64,000 nucleotides of DNA. It comes from Scilla litardierei (lineage: Eukaryota > Streptophyta > Magnoliopsida > Asparagales > Asparagaceae). Numbering within the stretch: position 1 is the stretch's first letter; each line of letters opens with the position of its first letter. The stretch lies in NCBI GenBank assembly GCA_030789695.1, contig CM061142.1, forward strand, positions 797,619,258 through 797,683,257, read 5' to 3'. The notes beneath the pieces are model-generated. The model was not told the origin of the DNA. It did no database searches and saw nothing but the letters and a program-made list of their open reading frames with translations. The translations under genes were made by a program, and so were the position numbers. Shown in pieces: positions 42,482-53,469 of the stretch.

Positions 42482-43503
42482 ATGCCTATCAAGGGAATAT
42501 TTTCCAAGAAGAGAAAAACCTCAACTGAATCTGCTTCTGAAAAAGAAACTATCCTACCCTATCTGTTTAGGAGCACCACATATGAACACTTTGTCAAAAC
42601 CTCTAAGAAACCCATTCTGTATGAAAGATTTGTCAAACTTGATGATGTAGTAAACTATGGGATTGATAGCATACTAGAATTTCATAACTTGGCCAACCTA
42701 TTTTCCTCTGAAAACACCTATCTCTGCTATCCCAGGCTTGTGCACTTATTTTATGCTAATATGGATTACGATCTTGCTAAAAGCCGATTTATCACCAAAG
42801 TTCTTATACGAAACTTGCCATTACCGTTAAATCTCTTGGAGAAGCCCTAGGAATTCCATATACTGGCATGATTCTTGATAAAATAGAAATGACTGAAGGA
42901 AGTATTTTAGAGAGAATGTATTTGCCAGGAAGGCATTTACAGACTAAACTTCCATGTAGCGATCTTCGCTATCCGGCAAGAATTCTGGCAAACATATTAT
43001 CCTATAATATTACTCAAAAATCCGGAAGTCATTCTATCCTATCTGAGAAGCAACCCAAATGTATCTATGCTATGTTAGGGAACATCCGCATCAATTGGGC
43101 CAAAGTCATCATGGACTCCATTCTTGCTTCAGCCTCTTCAGATAGACCCTCATCCACCTTAGCTCATGGACACTGTCTCACAATCTTGTTTATTAGCTAT
43201 AATGTGCCTTTGGATCATGAAACCACAATTCTAGAACCGGCTCGAGTTTTTGATGTTCATGCTTTTGGAAGAATGAACCTACATCATGATCGTGATGAGA
43301 ACATTCCCGAAGAAAAACTTGCATCTGAAGGAGGATCATCATCCTCCAGGAGAGGTAAGAAAATTGTTGTTTCGGATTCTGAGGAAGAAGAAGATGGAGA
43401 AGAGGAAAAAGGAAGCGAGGAGGAAGAAGAAGAAGCATCGGCATATATCTTGGAACTTCAAGAGATGCTTCTGAAGAAAATTGGGAAATTGAAGATATCA
43501 TAA
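42482..43503 (+). pseudogene. Element F env-position ORF (Transposase_32-like), frameshifted
   Basis: ATG at 42482 opens a frame to 42850; homology then continues in another frame from about 42810 to TAA at 43501, so one frameshift near 42805-42820 breaks it. The first part has YERFVKLDDVVNYGIDS and YPRLVHLFYANMDYD, matching the 'putative plant transposon protein' family (LV..FYAN motif). The second has ITVKSLGEALGIPYTGM, LPCSDLRYPARILANIL and an acidic C-terminus (DSEEEEDGEEEKGSEEEEE) ending in a short helical segment. Its function is unknown. It occupies the place of the env-like gene of Sireviruses but shows no membrane segment. Confidence 0.75.
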
Positions 43504-43993
43504 GAAAAAGGGTTTGAAGACCTTAACAAAAAGGTGGACGACCTCAAAGAGCTTGTTGTGAAAAGCAACAAAATGACGGAGGACACGCTTGTCACGATCC
43601 TTGATGAGATCAAGGAACTGAAGAAGAATGGCAGTCATCATTAGCTTTTCTTAAAAACAATGGTTTTCAAACAATGGTTCTTAAAACTATGTTTTTAAAA
43701 CTTATGGTCTGTAATAACTTTAATCGTGTGATGCTTGCTACTATGAACTTATCTATTATGCAATATATTGGTTGCTCGTATACTAACATCTCTATTGCAG
43801 GAATAGAAAATTGAATTCCCCTCCTAATTATATTATGATTCATATGTTATAATACGTTGTCATTGAAGTATTTTTGCTGATGACAAGGGGGAGAAAAAAT
43901 GAAATGCAAAAATGAAAATATATTATGTAATGTTTTGTTAACGGCTTCAATGTAGGGGGAGAACCGCATCAAAGCAGGGGGAGTAAGTGTACT
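43504..43993 (+). mobile_element. Element F 3' region with repeated polypurine tracts
   Basis: Three GGGGGAG-type tracts occur before the LTR: ACAAGGGGGAGAAAAA near 43886, GTAGGGGGAGAAC near 43953 and GCAGGGGGAGTAAG near 43975. Repeated polypurine tracts upstream of the 3' LTR are a known Sirevirus trait. Confidence 0.75.
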
Positions 43994-45745
43994 TGTTGAA
44001 TATTGGACTCCCCGGATTTGGTTTTGGATGATGAGCAAACATAAATAATTTATGAACTAACAATTTGTGAGCGCAGTATTGGAGATCGTCGCCAATTTCA
44101 TGAGAACAATCAAAGCGACATCTCAAGACTTCTCAAAGCTCGTATTCATTGCCTAAAGCTTCGTTGAAGCCTTTGGACCGTTTTGGAAGTCATGAAGAAT
44201 TGATCGAAGCTCTCGAAGACCGTTCATTAAGGTTTTATTTATAGTCTTTTAGCTTCGATCTATAGAATGTTAAGCCTTGAGTATATCTTACGATTCTATC
44301 TTCATAACGCTCATATCGTAGCTCTAGGATCTTGGTACAAGTCCATTCTAACTTCCTCGAAGCATCGCGCTTCGATTCGGACTTGTTTGTGCATTTTAGT
44401 TGGTACAAGAAGAAGTACTGACCGACTAGATAGTGATCTAGTCGGTCAGCAAAGCTTCTTGGACCGACTAGTTTGAGTTAATCTTTTCTTGTTCAGTATT
44501 GTTTACATTTAGTCGGTCTACGTTGACTTACCGACCGACTAGTTTGTGAACTAGTCGGTCAGTGATGCTTCTTTGACCGACTAGTTGTGATTTACTGTAC
44601 ATGACAAATTTCTCCTAAGCTACTGTTTATCGTTAGTCGGTCTAAGAACGTTTGGTGATCGACTAGTTGATAATCTAGTCGGTCAACATTTGTTCTTGGA
44701 CCGACTAAGTCAATTTGTATTCAGACTATTTGTTTTTGCCTCTTAGTCGGTCTACGTTCACTGACTGACCGACTAGTTGTGAAACTAGTCGGTCAGAAAG
44801 TCTTCTTGGACCGACTAGATTTCTAGGTCTGAAATTCAATCACTTCTCAGTTCGTCACTTAGTCGGTCCATGTTGTTTGACTGACCGACTAGTTGATGAA
44901 CTAGTCGGTCAGTGGTTGTTCTTTGACCGAGTAGTTGCCTCAGATTTCTAACCGTTGGGATTTGACCTAACTCGTTTTTATGGGACCCTATAAATACGAA
45001 CCTAGGTCATTTCTCTAGGGTTAAGAGCTGCCATTAAGAGATTCATTGAGATTGAAAGAGATAGTGTTTCTCACTCATTTCCAAAGCTCTCTTCCTCACA
45101 AGAAATCCATTCTCTCACTTTCTAGATCTAGAATCCATCTTGAGAGAAGTTTGTCCTTGGTGAGCCCTTCAAGCTCTAGCTTGATTCAAGTCTCCAAATC
45201 ACTCCTAGGCACCCATTGCTGGTCATTTCAGTTGTGCTAGGTCTTGGTGACTTCATCTTCCTCAAATCCCTCCTTGCACCTATTTGGTAAGAATACTCAA
45301 GGTATAGGATTTTGTGGTAAGATTTTTTATTTCATTATAAACTTGTTTATATTGCTTATTGATTCTCTCGGTTGTGAGAGAATATTGTGATCCCGGGTTG
45401 TGGGATTCAATATTGCCATTGCATGTATGATTTGATCTTGTGAAGGTTTTTCACAAGATATCATAGTGGAAATCTTGGGTTAGGGTTTCTAACCTGAGTA
45501 TCCGGAGGGGATCCAGGTGTTTGGGACGTAGGATCACCGGGAACAAGTCGGGGAGACTTGGGTGGATCTGAACCCAGTAACATCTATTGTTAGCGTTGTT
45601 AATTTTATTGTTATCATTCAATTTAAGCTTCCGCAAATTGATTTGGTAGTTGTTTGCACGATAATTAGGAATTATACTCCTCGTTATTTTTAAAGTACTA
45701 TTCACCCCCCTCTAGTACTTGTGCAGTAGCTTGTAGGGCATTTCA
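43994..45745 (+). repeat. Sirevirus-like LTR shared by Elements F and G
   Basis: It starts TGTTGAATATTGGACTCC just after the last polypurine tract and ends at ..GGGCATTTCA, three bases before the primer site of G (an end at 45740 is also possible). About 1.75 kb. It contains the CTAGTCGGTC hairpin array (44412-44945), and a TTCACCCCCCTCTAG block near its end that is common in plant copia LTRs. As polypurine tract lies on the left and primer site on the right, it acts as 3' LTR of F and 5' LTR of G at once. Confidence 0.75.
44412..44945. repeat. CTAGTCGGTC nested hairpin array, five units
   Basis: Five units about 110 bp apart. Each centre is a hairpin with about 12-14 paired bases and a four-base loop, for example arms CTGACCGACTAGAT and ATCTAGTCGGTCAG with loop AGTG, or CTGACCGACTAGTT with loop GTGA or GATG. 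The third is degenerate. Outside each centre lies a second, outer pair, TTAGTCGGTC and GGACCGACTA. Loops vary while arms stay complementary. Confidence 0.9.
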
Positions 45746-45747
45746 TT

Positions 45748-45760
45748 TGGTATCGGAGCC
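45748..45760 (+). other. Primer-binding site of Element G (initiator tRNA-Met)
   Basis: TGGTATCGGAGCC, the standard site with A to G at one position, as in Element H. Confidence 0.92.
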
Positions 45761-45772
45761 AGATACTTAGCT

Positions 45773-48013
45773 ATGTCTGCCAACGACAACAAGACCGTGC
45801 GTCCACCTTCCGACTATGGAACCTTCAGGAACCGTGAAGGAGCGTCTTCGGTCATGGAAGGACATTCCTCGACTAGGCCTCCATTCTTCAACGGCGTCAA
45901 TTATGGATATTGGAAATGCCGGATGGAAACGTTCCTCCGGAGCGCCTCCTTGTGGAGAATTACCATGTCGGAGTACAATGTGCCTACCGAAGAAGATTTC
46001 GACAAGTGGACTACCGCGGAGGTCGCCGCGGAGATTGCAAATGCCAAAGCAATGAATGCTTTACAATGTGCATTGGAACCCGAAGATTTTAATACGATAT
46101 GCACATGTAAGATTGCATATCAAATTTGGAATTCGCTCCTCATTTTGCATGAAGGAACGAGTCGGGTAAGAGATTCTAAACTCGTGGTAGTCAATAGAGA
46201 TTACGAATTGTTTCATATGGAACATGGAGAAAAGATGAAGGAGTATTATGCTCGCTTCGTCGACATAATGAACGAGTTGGAAGCTCTCGGCAAAACCTAC
46301 ACCCAAGAGGAAAAGTGTTCGAAGCTTATCGAAGGACTTCCTTCTTCTTGGGAGAAACATACCTTCGCCATCGAGGAAGGTAATGACATGAATAAGTATA
46401 CCGTAGTTCAATTGATGGGTACTTTGATGTCATACGAGGTACGCAAAGATAGCAAGGTGAAGTTACAAGAAAAGATGAAGTCCTATTTGAACCAAGACGT
46501 GCCTAAGAAAAAGGCGATTGCATTCAAGGCGGCTTCATCCACCTCTACCGATGATGAGGACTCGGAAGAAGAAATGGACATGGAATCCATTGCACTCATG
46601 GCAAAGAAGTTCAATCGCTTCTTCCGAAAGGGTAACTTCAAACAAAAATCTAAATTTACTTCTACTAACGCGTCTCCACCTTTGTGCTTTAAATGCAATA
46701 AGCCAGGACACATCAAAGCGGATTGTCCTCAAAACAAGCAAAAGGAGAAGTGGAAGGCGCCGAAGTTCGACAAGTCCAAGAAGTAAAAAAATGGGTACAA
46801 AAAGGGACTTGTCGGAGCAACATTCACCGACTCCGAGGATTCCTCAAGCGGAGAGTCGGGCGATGAGAAAGTGGAGCAAGCGCACATGTGCTTCATGGCA
46901 AGAGAGGAGCATGATCAAGGATCTTCCTCCTCCGATGATAGCGACGACGAAGGCGATGAGGTAACTATGGATGATCTTAGGGATGCTAACTCTCATTTAT
47001 GGTCTAAATACACTAAATTAGTAAATAGATATACTAAAGTAAAAGATGACCTTGCTCGCATTCAAACCTCGCCTAAGACTATCATCACCAACAAAGACAC
47101 CGTTGTTGAAGAGTTAAGAAATGAGATTGTTAATCTCAAATCTAAACTTGAACATGTTTGCATTGAAGATCCGGAAGAACATAAGATAGCGGATTTAACT
47201 TCTCAAAACTCGACTTTGAGTATTGAGAACGAGAATCTTAAATCTCGTGTTTATGTGCTCACATTGCAAGTATCCAACTTGGATACTTCTATGCGTTCTC
47301 TCAAAGAGAAATATGAGAACACATTAGGCCGAATTAATAAATTCAATAAGGGTAAGGACCATTTGGATAAAATCCTAAGTGACTTACTTCCGGCCAATCA
47401 CCACATTGGTTTGGGGTATACAATGGGATGTCCATCCAAAGCGGCCACTACTTTTGTTAGGCCAACTTTCGGTGACTCTATGAGTGGTAGCAAACACTCT
47501 ATTGGTAGTTCATCTACCAATGGTGCTTCCACCTCGTCCACACCCTCTTTCGGAAAGAAACCCACTTTGGGTGGACCTTCAAAGAAGGGGCATGCTTATA
47601 TGTACACCAATACCATGCCACGTAGGAACACACGTCGTACTCCACCGTCTCACACATATGATGATTTTTATGCAACACATTCTCGGGCACGTGCACACCA
47701 TGTGAGACACCCTCACGCACGTGTTCCCACACGTGCATATGTTCACCCACCTCATCATATGAATAATTCTCGTCGTGCACCATTCCATCATGTTCCGTAT
47801 GCCTATCCACAACATGCATCACGTAGAAATCAACGTCACATGCATGCACCCAATAGGATGAGGGCTCCCAAGATTTTCACTATTTGGAGCCCAAAGGACA
47901 CAAGCATGGATGAAAAACAAGTATATATGAATGCTTATTTTTCGGATGTTGTGCATGTTAGAAATTATGTGGGGAAGTCTAAGTCCAATTGGACTTGGCT
48001 TCCAAAGGTCTAA
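45773..48013 (+). pseudogene. Element G gag (one in-frame stop)
   Basis: A single frame from ATG at 45773 to TAA at 48011, interrupted only by TAA at 46784-46786. Residues about 30-250 form the copia Gag domain (RPPFFNGVNYGYWKCRMETF, AKAMNALQCALEPEDFNTI), with a CCHC knuckle near residues 303-320 (CFKCNKPGHIKADC). After the stop come an acidic Ser-rich stretch, a coiled coil (ENENLKSRVYVLTLQVSNL) and a long His/Arg-rich part (THSRARAHHVRHPHARVPTR) ending at NWTWLPKV. That extended C-terminus is the Sirevirus pattern. The LTR and primer site lie directly upstream. Confidence 0.88.
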
Positions 48014-51000
48014 CCTTTGAGGACCCAATGACCTTGGGTACCATGATATGAAATTTTCTATCTTTAGGTACTCAAGGAAAAGAAAAAGAAAAGGAGCAAC
48101 AAATTTAAATTTAGCTCCAAAGGGAATTGGATACTCGATAGCGGGTGTTCAAAACACATGACGGGTGACGCTCAATTGCTCTCCGGAGTAGTTCCCATTG
48201 CAAATGGAAACCGCGTCGTATTTGGAGGCAACGAGAGCGGAACCATCGTCGGTGTTGGTAAAGTGGGTAACCCGTCTAAACCCTTAATTAGTGATGTTTA
48301 TCTAGTTAATGGTTTAAATCATAATCTTATTTCAATAAGCCAACTTTGTGACAAAGGTTACAAAGTTAGCTTTGCGAAAGGATTGTGTCATATTTCAAAT
48401 GATAATAATGATTTATTATTTTCCGGCACACGTCATAAAGATATTTATATTTTGGATCTTCCTAAGTCATATGAACAATGTCTCGTTGCCAACACAAGTG
48501 AACAACACTTATGGCATCGACGCTTTGGACATGTGAACTTTGGAACACTTTATAAGCTTTCGAAATTAAATTCCATTAAAGGTTTTCCGAAGCTCGTTTT
48601 TGAAAAGAAAAGTTTTTGTGATTCTTGTCAACGTGGCAAGCTTCCTAAATCTTCATTTAAACCTAAGAAAAGCATTTCTACTAAACGGCCACTAGAGCTA
48701 TTACATCTAGATTTATTTGGGCCAACGAGAGTTGCTTCCTTAGGAAATGCAAGATATGGACTTGTCATCGTCGATGATTATTCTAGATTTACATGGGTAT
48801 TTTTCTTATGTAATAAAAATGAAGCTTTTGAAAAATTCACAATATTTGTGAAGAAAGTACAAAATCTCATCGGAACCACCATTGTCACTATTCGTAGTGA
48901 TCATGGGGGTGAATTTGAGAATGAGTCTTTCTCAAATTTTTGTGATGATCTTGGAATTACTCACACGTTTTCTTTCCCTCGCGCACCTCCTCAAAATGGT
49001 TTTGTTGAGAGGAAGAATAGAACGCTTGTGGAGCGTGCTCGCACTATGCTCGAAGATAGTCAACTTAGTTATCAATTTTGGGCGGAAGCGGTACACACCG
49101 CTTGCTATGTGTTTAATAGAATACTTTTGAGGCCCGACACCAAACAAACTTGTTATGAATTGTTGTTTGGTAGATTGCCTCAAGTTAAACATTTTCGTGT
49201 TTTCGGCGCAAAATGTTTTATTAAAAACACATATGATAATTTGGACAAGTTTAATCCGAGATCGGATGAGGGGATATTTGTTGGGTATTCCTCACGTAGC
49301 AAAACCTACCGGATATACAACAAAAGATCCTCTACGATCGAGGAATCACTACATGTCTCTTTTAATGAGAATTTTACTACTTCTAGAATTTCAAATGATG
49401 ATGACTCTATGGATGTTTTATGTGATTCATTTGAAAATTCTAAGTCTATTGATTCAATTGATTCTATTGATACTAACCCGACTAATGAAGTTGTTGAGAA
49501 TGTGCCTAGTGATCAAGGTATTCCCAAGCGGCTTCATACCGTTCGCGACCATCCACATGAGCAAGTCATTGGCAATATTCAAGATAGAGTCAAGACGAGA
49601 TCGCAAGTCCACCACTTCGCCAATTGTGCCTTTGCCTCATCGATAGAGCCAAAGAATATAGTTGAAGCGTGCGAAGATAGTTCTTGGATCCTTGCCATGG
49701 AGGAGGAACTCATTCAATTCGAGAGGAATGAGGTATGGGAGCTTGTTACTTTGCCATCGAAGAACCACACCGTCATAGGGACAAAGTGGATCTTCAAGAA
49801 CAAAACCGACGAAAACCAAGTCGTCGTCCGGAACAAAGCTCGGTTAGTAGCTCAAGGCTTCGACAAGAGGAAGGTATTGATTTCGAAGAATCCTTCGCTC
49901 CGGTAGCTAGATTAGAATCAATTAGACTATTATTGTCTTATGCATGCCATAAAAATTTTAAATTATTTCAAATGGATGTTAAAAGTGCATTTTTAAACGG
50001 AGATGTCTTGAGGAAGTTTACGTTTCTCAACCTCCGGGCTTCATAAATGAAAAATTTCCAAATCATGTTTTTAAACTAAAGAAAGCTCTTTATGGATTGA
50101 GACAAGCTCCTCGAGCTTGGTATGATCGCCTAAAGAATTTTCTTTTGGATTTGAATTTTAAAATGGGCGAAGCCGATTCTACACTTTTTGTTAAGCATGT
50201 GAATAATGATATTTTATTAGTTCAAATTTATGTTGATGATATCATTTTCTGTGTTACTAACTTCACTCTTTGCGAAGAGTTTTCTAATGTTATGAAGGAA
50301 CAATTTGAGATGAGCCACATGGGCGAACTCAAATATTTCTTAGGTCTCCAAATTCGCCAATTGAACGATGCAATTTTCATCCACCAAACGAAAAACACGG
50401 TGGAGTTGCTAAAGCGATTTGGAATGGAGAATGCCTCCGGGAAAAAGACTCCTATGAGCACTACAACGCATCTTGATAAAGATACGGGCGGAAAAGATGT
50501 AGATATTCGTCTATATCGATGTATGATAGGTAGTTTACTTTATCTTACCGCAAGTAGGCCCGATATTATGTTTGCCGTTTGTATTTGTGCTCGTTATCAG
50601 TCTCAGCCTAAGGATTCTCACTTAGTAGCGGTTAAACGTATTTTTCGCTATCTAAGTTACACTTTAGATTTTGGATTACTTTATCCGAAGTCTAGCACAT
50701 ATGAGTTAGTCTCATATAGTGACGCTGATTATGCGGGATGCAAATCCGACAGGAAGAGTACTAGTGGCACTTGCCATTTTCTAGGAAATTCCCTTGTCTC
50801 TTGGTTTTCCAAGAAGCAAAATTCGGTATCACTTTCAACCACCGAGGCGGAATACATTGCCGTCGGTGCAGCTTGTGCCCAGGTTCTTTGGATGAGACAC
50901 ACACTGAAGGATTTTGGTATTCATTGTGATACTAGCCCTATCATGGTGGATAACCAAAGTGCTATTTGTCTTTCAAAGAATCCGATGCACCATTCCCGAT

Positions 51001-51179
51001 CTAAACACATAGATGTCCGACACCATTTTTTAGATGATCATGTTGCTAAAAAGGACATCATATTAGTGTACGTTGAAACCCAAAAGCAACTAGCCGATAT
51101 TTTCACGAAACCCCTAAAGGAGGACTCCTTTGTGCGGTTGCGTCGAGAATTGGGGATTATGGGTGAATCCGAGATATAG
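48014..51179 (+). pseudogene. Element G pol (protease-integrase-RT-RNase H), two frameshifts
   Basis: Coding homology begins before the first ATG (48158): WILDSGCSKHMTGD is the protease active site. The zinc-binding HLWHRRFGHV..CDSCQRGK follows, then the integrase core with catalytic D, D and E in LLHLDLFGPT, IRSDHGGEFEN and NGFVERKNRT. RT spans about 49680-50450 ([19 protein letters not shown]), and RNase H has SYSDADYAGCKSD and STTEAEYIAV. A single-base deletion near 49863 and another near 50009 break the frame within RT; the rest is readable to TAG at 51177. The start lies in the same frame as gag, separated by stops at 48011 and beyond. Confidence 0.9.
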
Positions 51180-51417
51180 GATTCATATTTCATTCAATTA
51201 TCTTGCATGCTATTATATTTCGCGATATTTCGTTCATGCTAGATTTATTGAATTTTTGGGGATTTTATGTGATATGTTTGAATTTTTGTTCGAATTCTTA
51301 TTTGAATGTCGTATTTGAGATTTCGATGTTTTATGGGGTAGTTTAGATGACTTATGAGAGAGTTAAGATGTTTCATCCAAGTGTTTTATGAAGAGAACTC
51401 ATTTATCAACTTTTGGA

Positions 51418-51805
51418 CTCGTCTAGTTGGTTTCAGTTCATCAGCCAACCGACTAGATGCTCATCTAGTCGGTCAACTAGTGAACTCAGACCGACTAGTT
51501 CAACCTTTGAACTTTCCCTATCATTGACTTCTTTTAGTTGGTCACAGTTCACTTACCGACCGACTAGATTGAAAACTAGTCGGTCAGTGATTATACTGTG
51601 ACCGACTAACTCTAGCCCTAGAATTTTCTGTTTACCTCTGTTTCGACTTAGTCGGTTTAAGCTCATTGACCGACCGACTAGATCGTAATCTAGTCGGTCA
51701 GTGCTTGAACTGTGACCGACTAAGTACTCTAGGGCAATCGCGTCTTTTCGCATTCCCGACCGACTTAAGCCTATTCTATCCGACTATTTTTCATTCCAGT
51801 CGGTT
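51418..51805. repeat. CTAGTCGGTC hairpin array, internal copy
   Basis: Three clear units (centres near 51455, 51572, 51683) and a degenerate fourth (GTCGGTT near 51799) of the same nested hairpin as in the LTR, for example GACCGACTAGAT with loop CGTA and its complement. The array ends at the insertion site of Element H. Confidence 0.88.
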
Positions 51806-51810
51806 GTTTT
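51806..51810. repeat. Target-site duplication of Element H, left copy (GTTTT)
   Basis: GTTTT recurs at 59616-59620 directly after the right LTR. Confidence 0.93.
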
Positions 51811-52415
51811 TGTAGGATCCTGTCAAAACAGAGTTAGGATCGATAATTAAAGTGGAGACTTACGCTAGCGTATGCGGAGCGGTAGTCTCGGAACTTTGCC
51901 TTCGAATTCGCCACGACGGATCGAGTCTTCTCACGAACGGAGTAAGGCTACTAATCCACAATCTAAATCTCTATTTTAGATTAAGAACTTGGATGGAGGG
52001 AGAGGAAATATTTCTGCAGAGCTTCGCTATGAAGAAGATGCATGCATGAATTTCATGCAAATGGTGTAAGGAAAATGGCTACCCTTGGGTCTTATTTATA
52101 GCCCCCAAGGTAGTTATTTTAGGGTAAGTTGTTCCTTTGGAACAACTTAATTAAGGTGTACCATGATGCATGGCACATTATAAGCTTAAGTTGTACCATA
52201 TGCATGGTACAACATAAGCTTAAGATATTCCCCCTTTATTAGCCATATGTCGCATGCATTTATGCATATATAATGCGACTTTCCTACTCATACAGAGATC
52301 CTCTCCGCAAGGGAACAGATTCCCTTTGCACACGACTTCGTGTGCGCAACGTTCGAGGTCCGTATTCCCTCGTACATCCCCCACAAGGGTGTACAAACGT
52401 CTTCCATATCCAACA
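51811..52415 (-). repeat. Element H LTR, left (3' LTR)
   Basis: TGTAGGATCCTGTC to CATATCCAACA in plus-strand reading. It is 605 bp and matches 59011-59615 except at one position. Confidence 0.97.
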
Positions 52416-52432
52416 TCTCCCACTCACACTTG
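52416..52432 (-). other. Polypurine tract of Element H
   Basis: On the minus strand CAAGTGTGAGTGGGAGA directly abuts the LTR start TGTTGGATATGG, as usual for Ty1/copia. Confidence 0.88.
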
Positions 52433-53469
52433 AGGGGATTGTAAGAGAAAGTCTTTCCCTTAGTTCTTTCATCTATCATACCGAGAAATAGACCGTGCGA
52501 CCGTCATGCGCATAGAGTCTGTTGTTGTGCACTTGTTAGAGATACACAACGACCTCGAAGGTGCAAAGTTGAGTAGTTCAACGCATGCTTTACCCTAGAT
52601 TATTTCTTCACATTTTCTTGTACTTTATATTCAACAATTGAATCCCATCTGGATTACAATTGGCTGGCCAGCTTTGAATCACTAAAGTCCAAATGCGAAT
52701 ATGAAATCAATCTTCCTCTTCTTGCGAACCTTCTGATCTTGACTTGATTCGCTTTTCTAACGTGCCCCGCCGAGCCGAATTACCATAGCCCATTAGTAAC
52801 ACGCTAAGATAGCGATCATCTCGTCAAATCTAAAGGAACCAATTGGAGTCCTTGAGGGTAAGAGTTAAGACCCGTATGGCCTTTGAGTCTCACATAATAG
52901 CAAACACTATTGCCACTAACTCAGTGGTCGAAATGCATACGTGGTATGAACACGTATTACAACATCACTCCTTTCCCAGGGAGAGTATGTCTTAATGATG
53001 TTGTACGGATGAAAAGATCAGACACCACTGTGCCTATCTTTTTGAGTCCCCTTACTACTCGTGAAATATTCACGGACTCTCATCCTGCATAAGACAGATA
53101 GGATTTAAAATCCTACGAGATCTCTTTCAAATATCCTTGTGATACAGATCTCAGATCTTTTGTAAGCATCCATATGATGCAGATCTTTCATTCGACTATC
53201 TTGTTTAAGTCATGACTCTAAATCATTTAATGATTTTGACTTTAAACTAGTCTCATCTCTATCTTATCCATCTGATAAGATAAGGCGGTTGCTCATGTGA
53301 GAGAGCCAACCTTAATCTGTCCGACATACACACAATAAAATAGCTGAGACTAAAACACAAATGTACATAAAATCATTTGTAAGAAACTTGTATGCAATAT
53401 ATAAAAGAACTTATTTCTTTTATTAAACTTTGATCTTCTATAGACATGGGAAATATTACAAGATACAGC
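52433..53469 (-). mobile_element. Element H 3' non-coding region
   Basis: About 1 kb between the pol stop codon and the polypurine tract. No protein motif is visible; it may carry termination or packaging signals, which cannot be read from sequence alone. Confidence 0.8.

Larger units (their letters stand above)
40244..43993 (+). mobile_element. Element F, Sirevirus-like copia without pol, 3' part
   Basis: After the gap: the rest of a gag with three in-frame stops, a 0.8-kb non-coding stretch, a broken env-position ORF, then several polypurine tracts and an LTR at 43994. No protease, integrase, RT or RNase H motif is present between gag and the env-position ORF, so F is a deletion derivative. 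The 5' end is lost in the gap. Confidence 0.75.
51180..51810 (+). mobile_element. Element G spacer after pol
   Basis: AT-rich non-coding DNA (51180-51410), then CTAGTCGGTC hairpins. It is not a 3' LTR: the TGTTGAATATTGG start and polypurine tracts are absent. It is cut after GTTTT by Element H and continues at 59621. Confidence 0.75.

Noticed and set aside
51180..51810. 3' LTR of Element G
   Set aside because: It shares the CTAGTCGGTC array with the 5' LTR but lacks the TGTTGAATATTGG start, the polypurine tracts and the rest of the LTR; the env-position ORF still follows after Element H.
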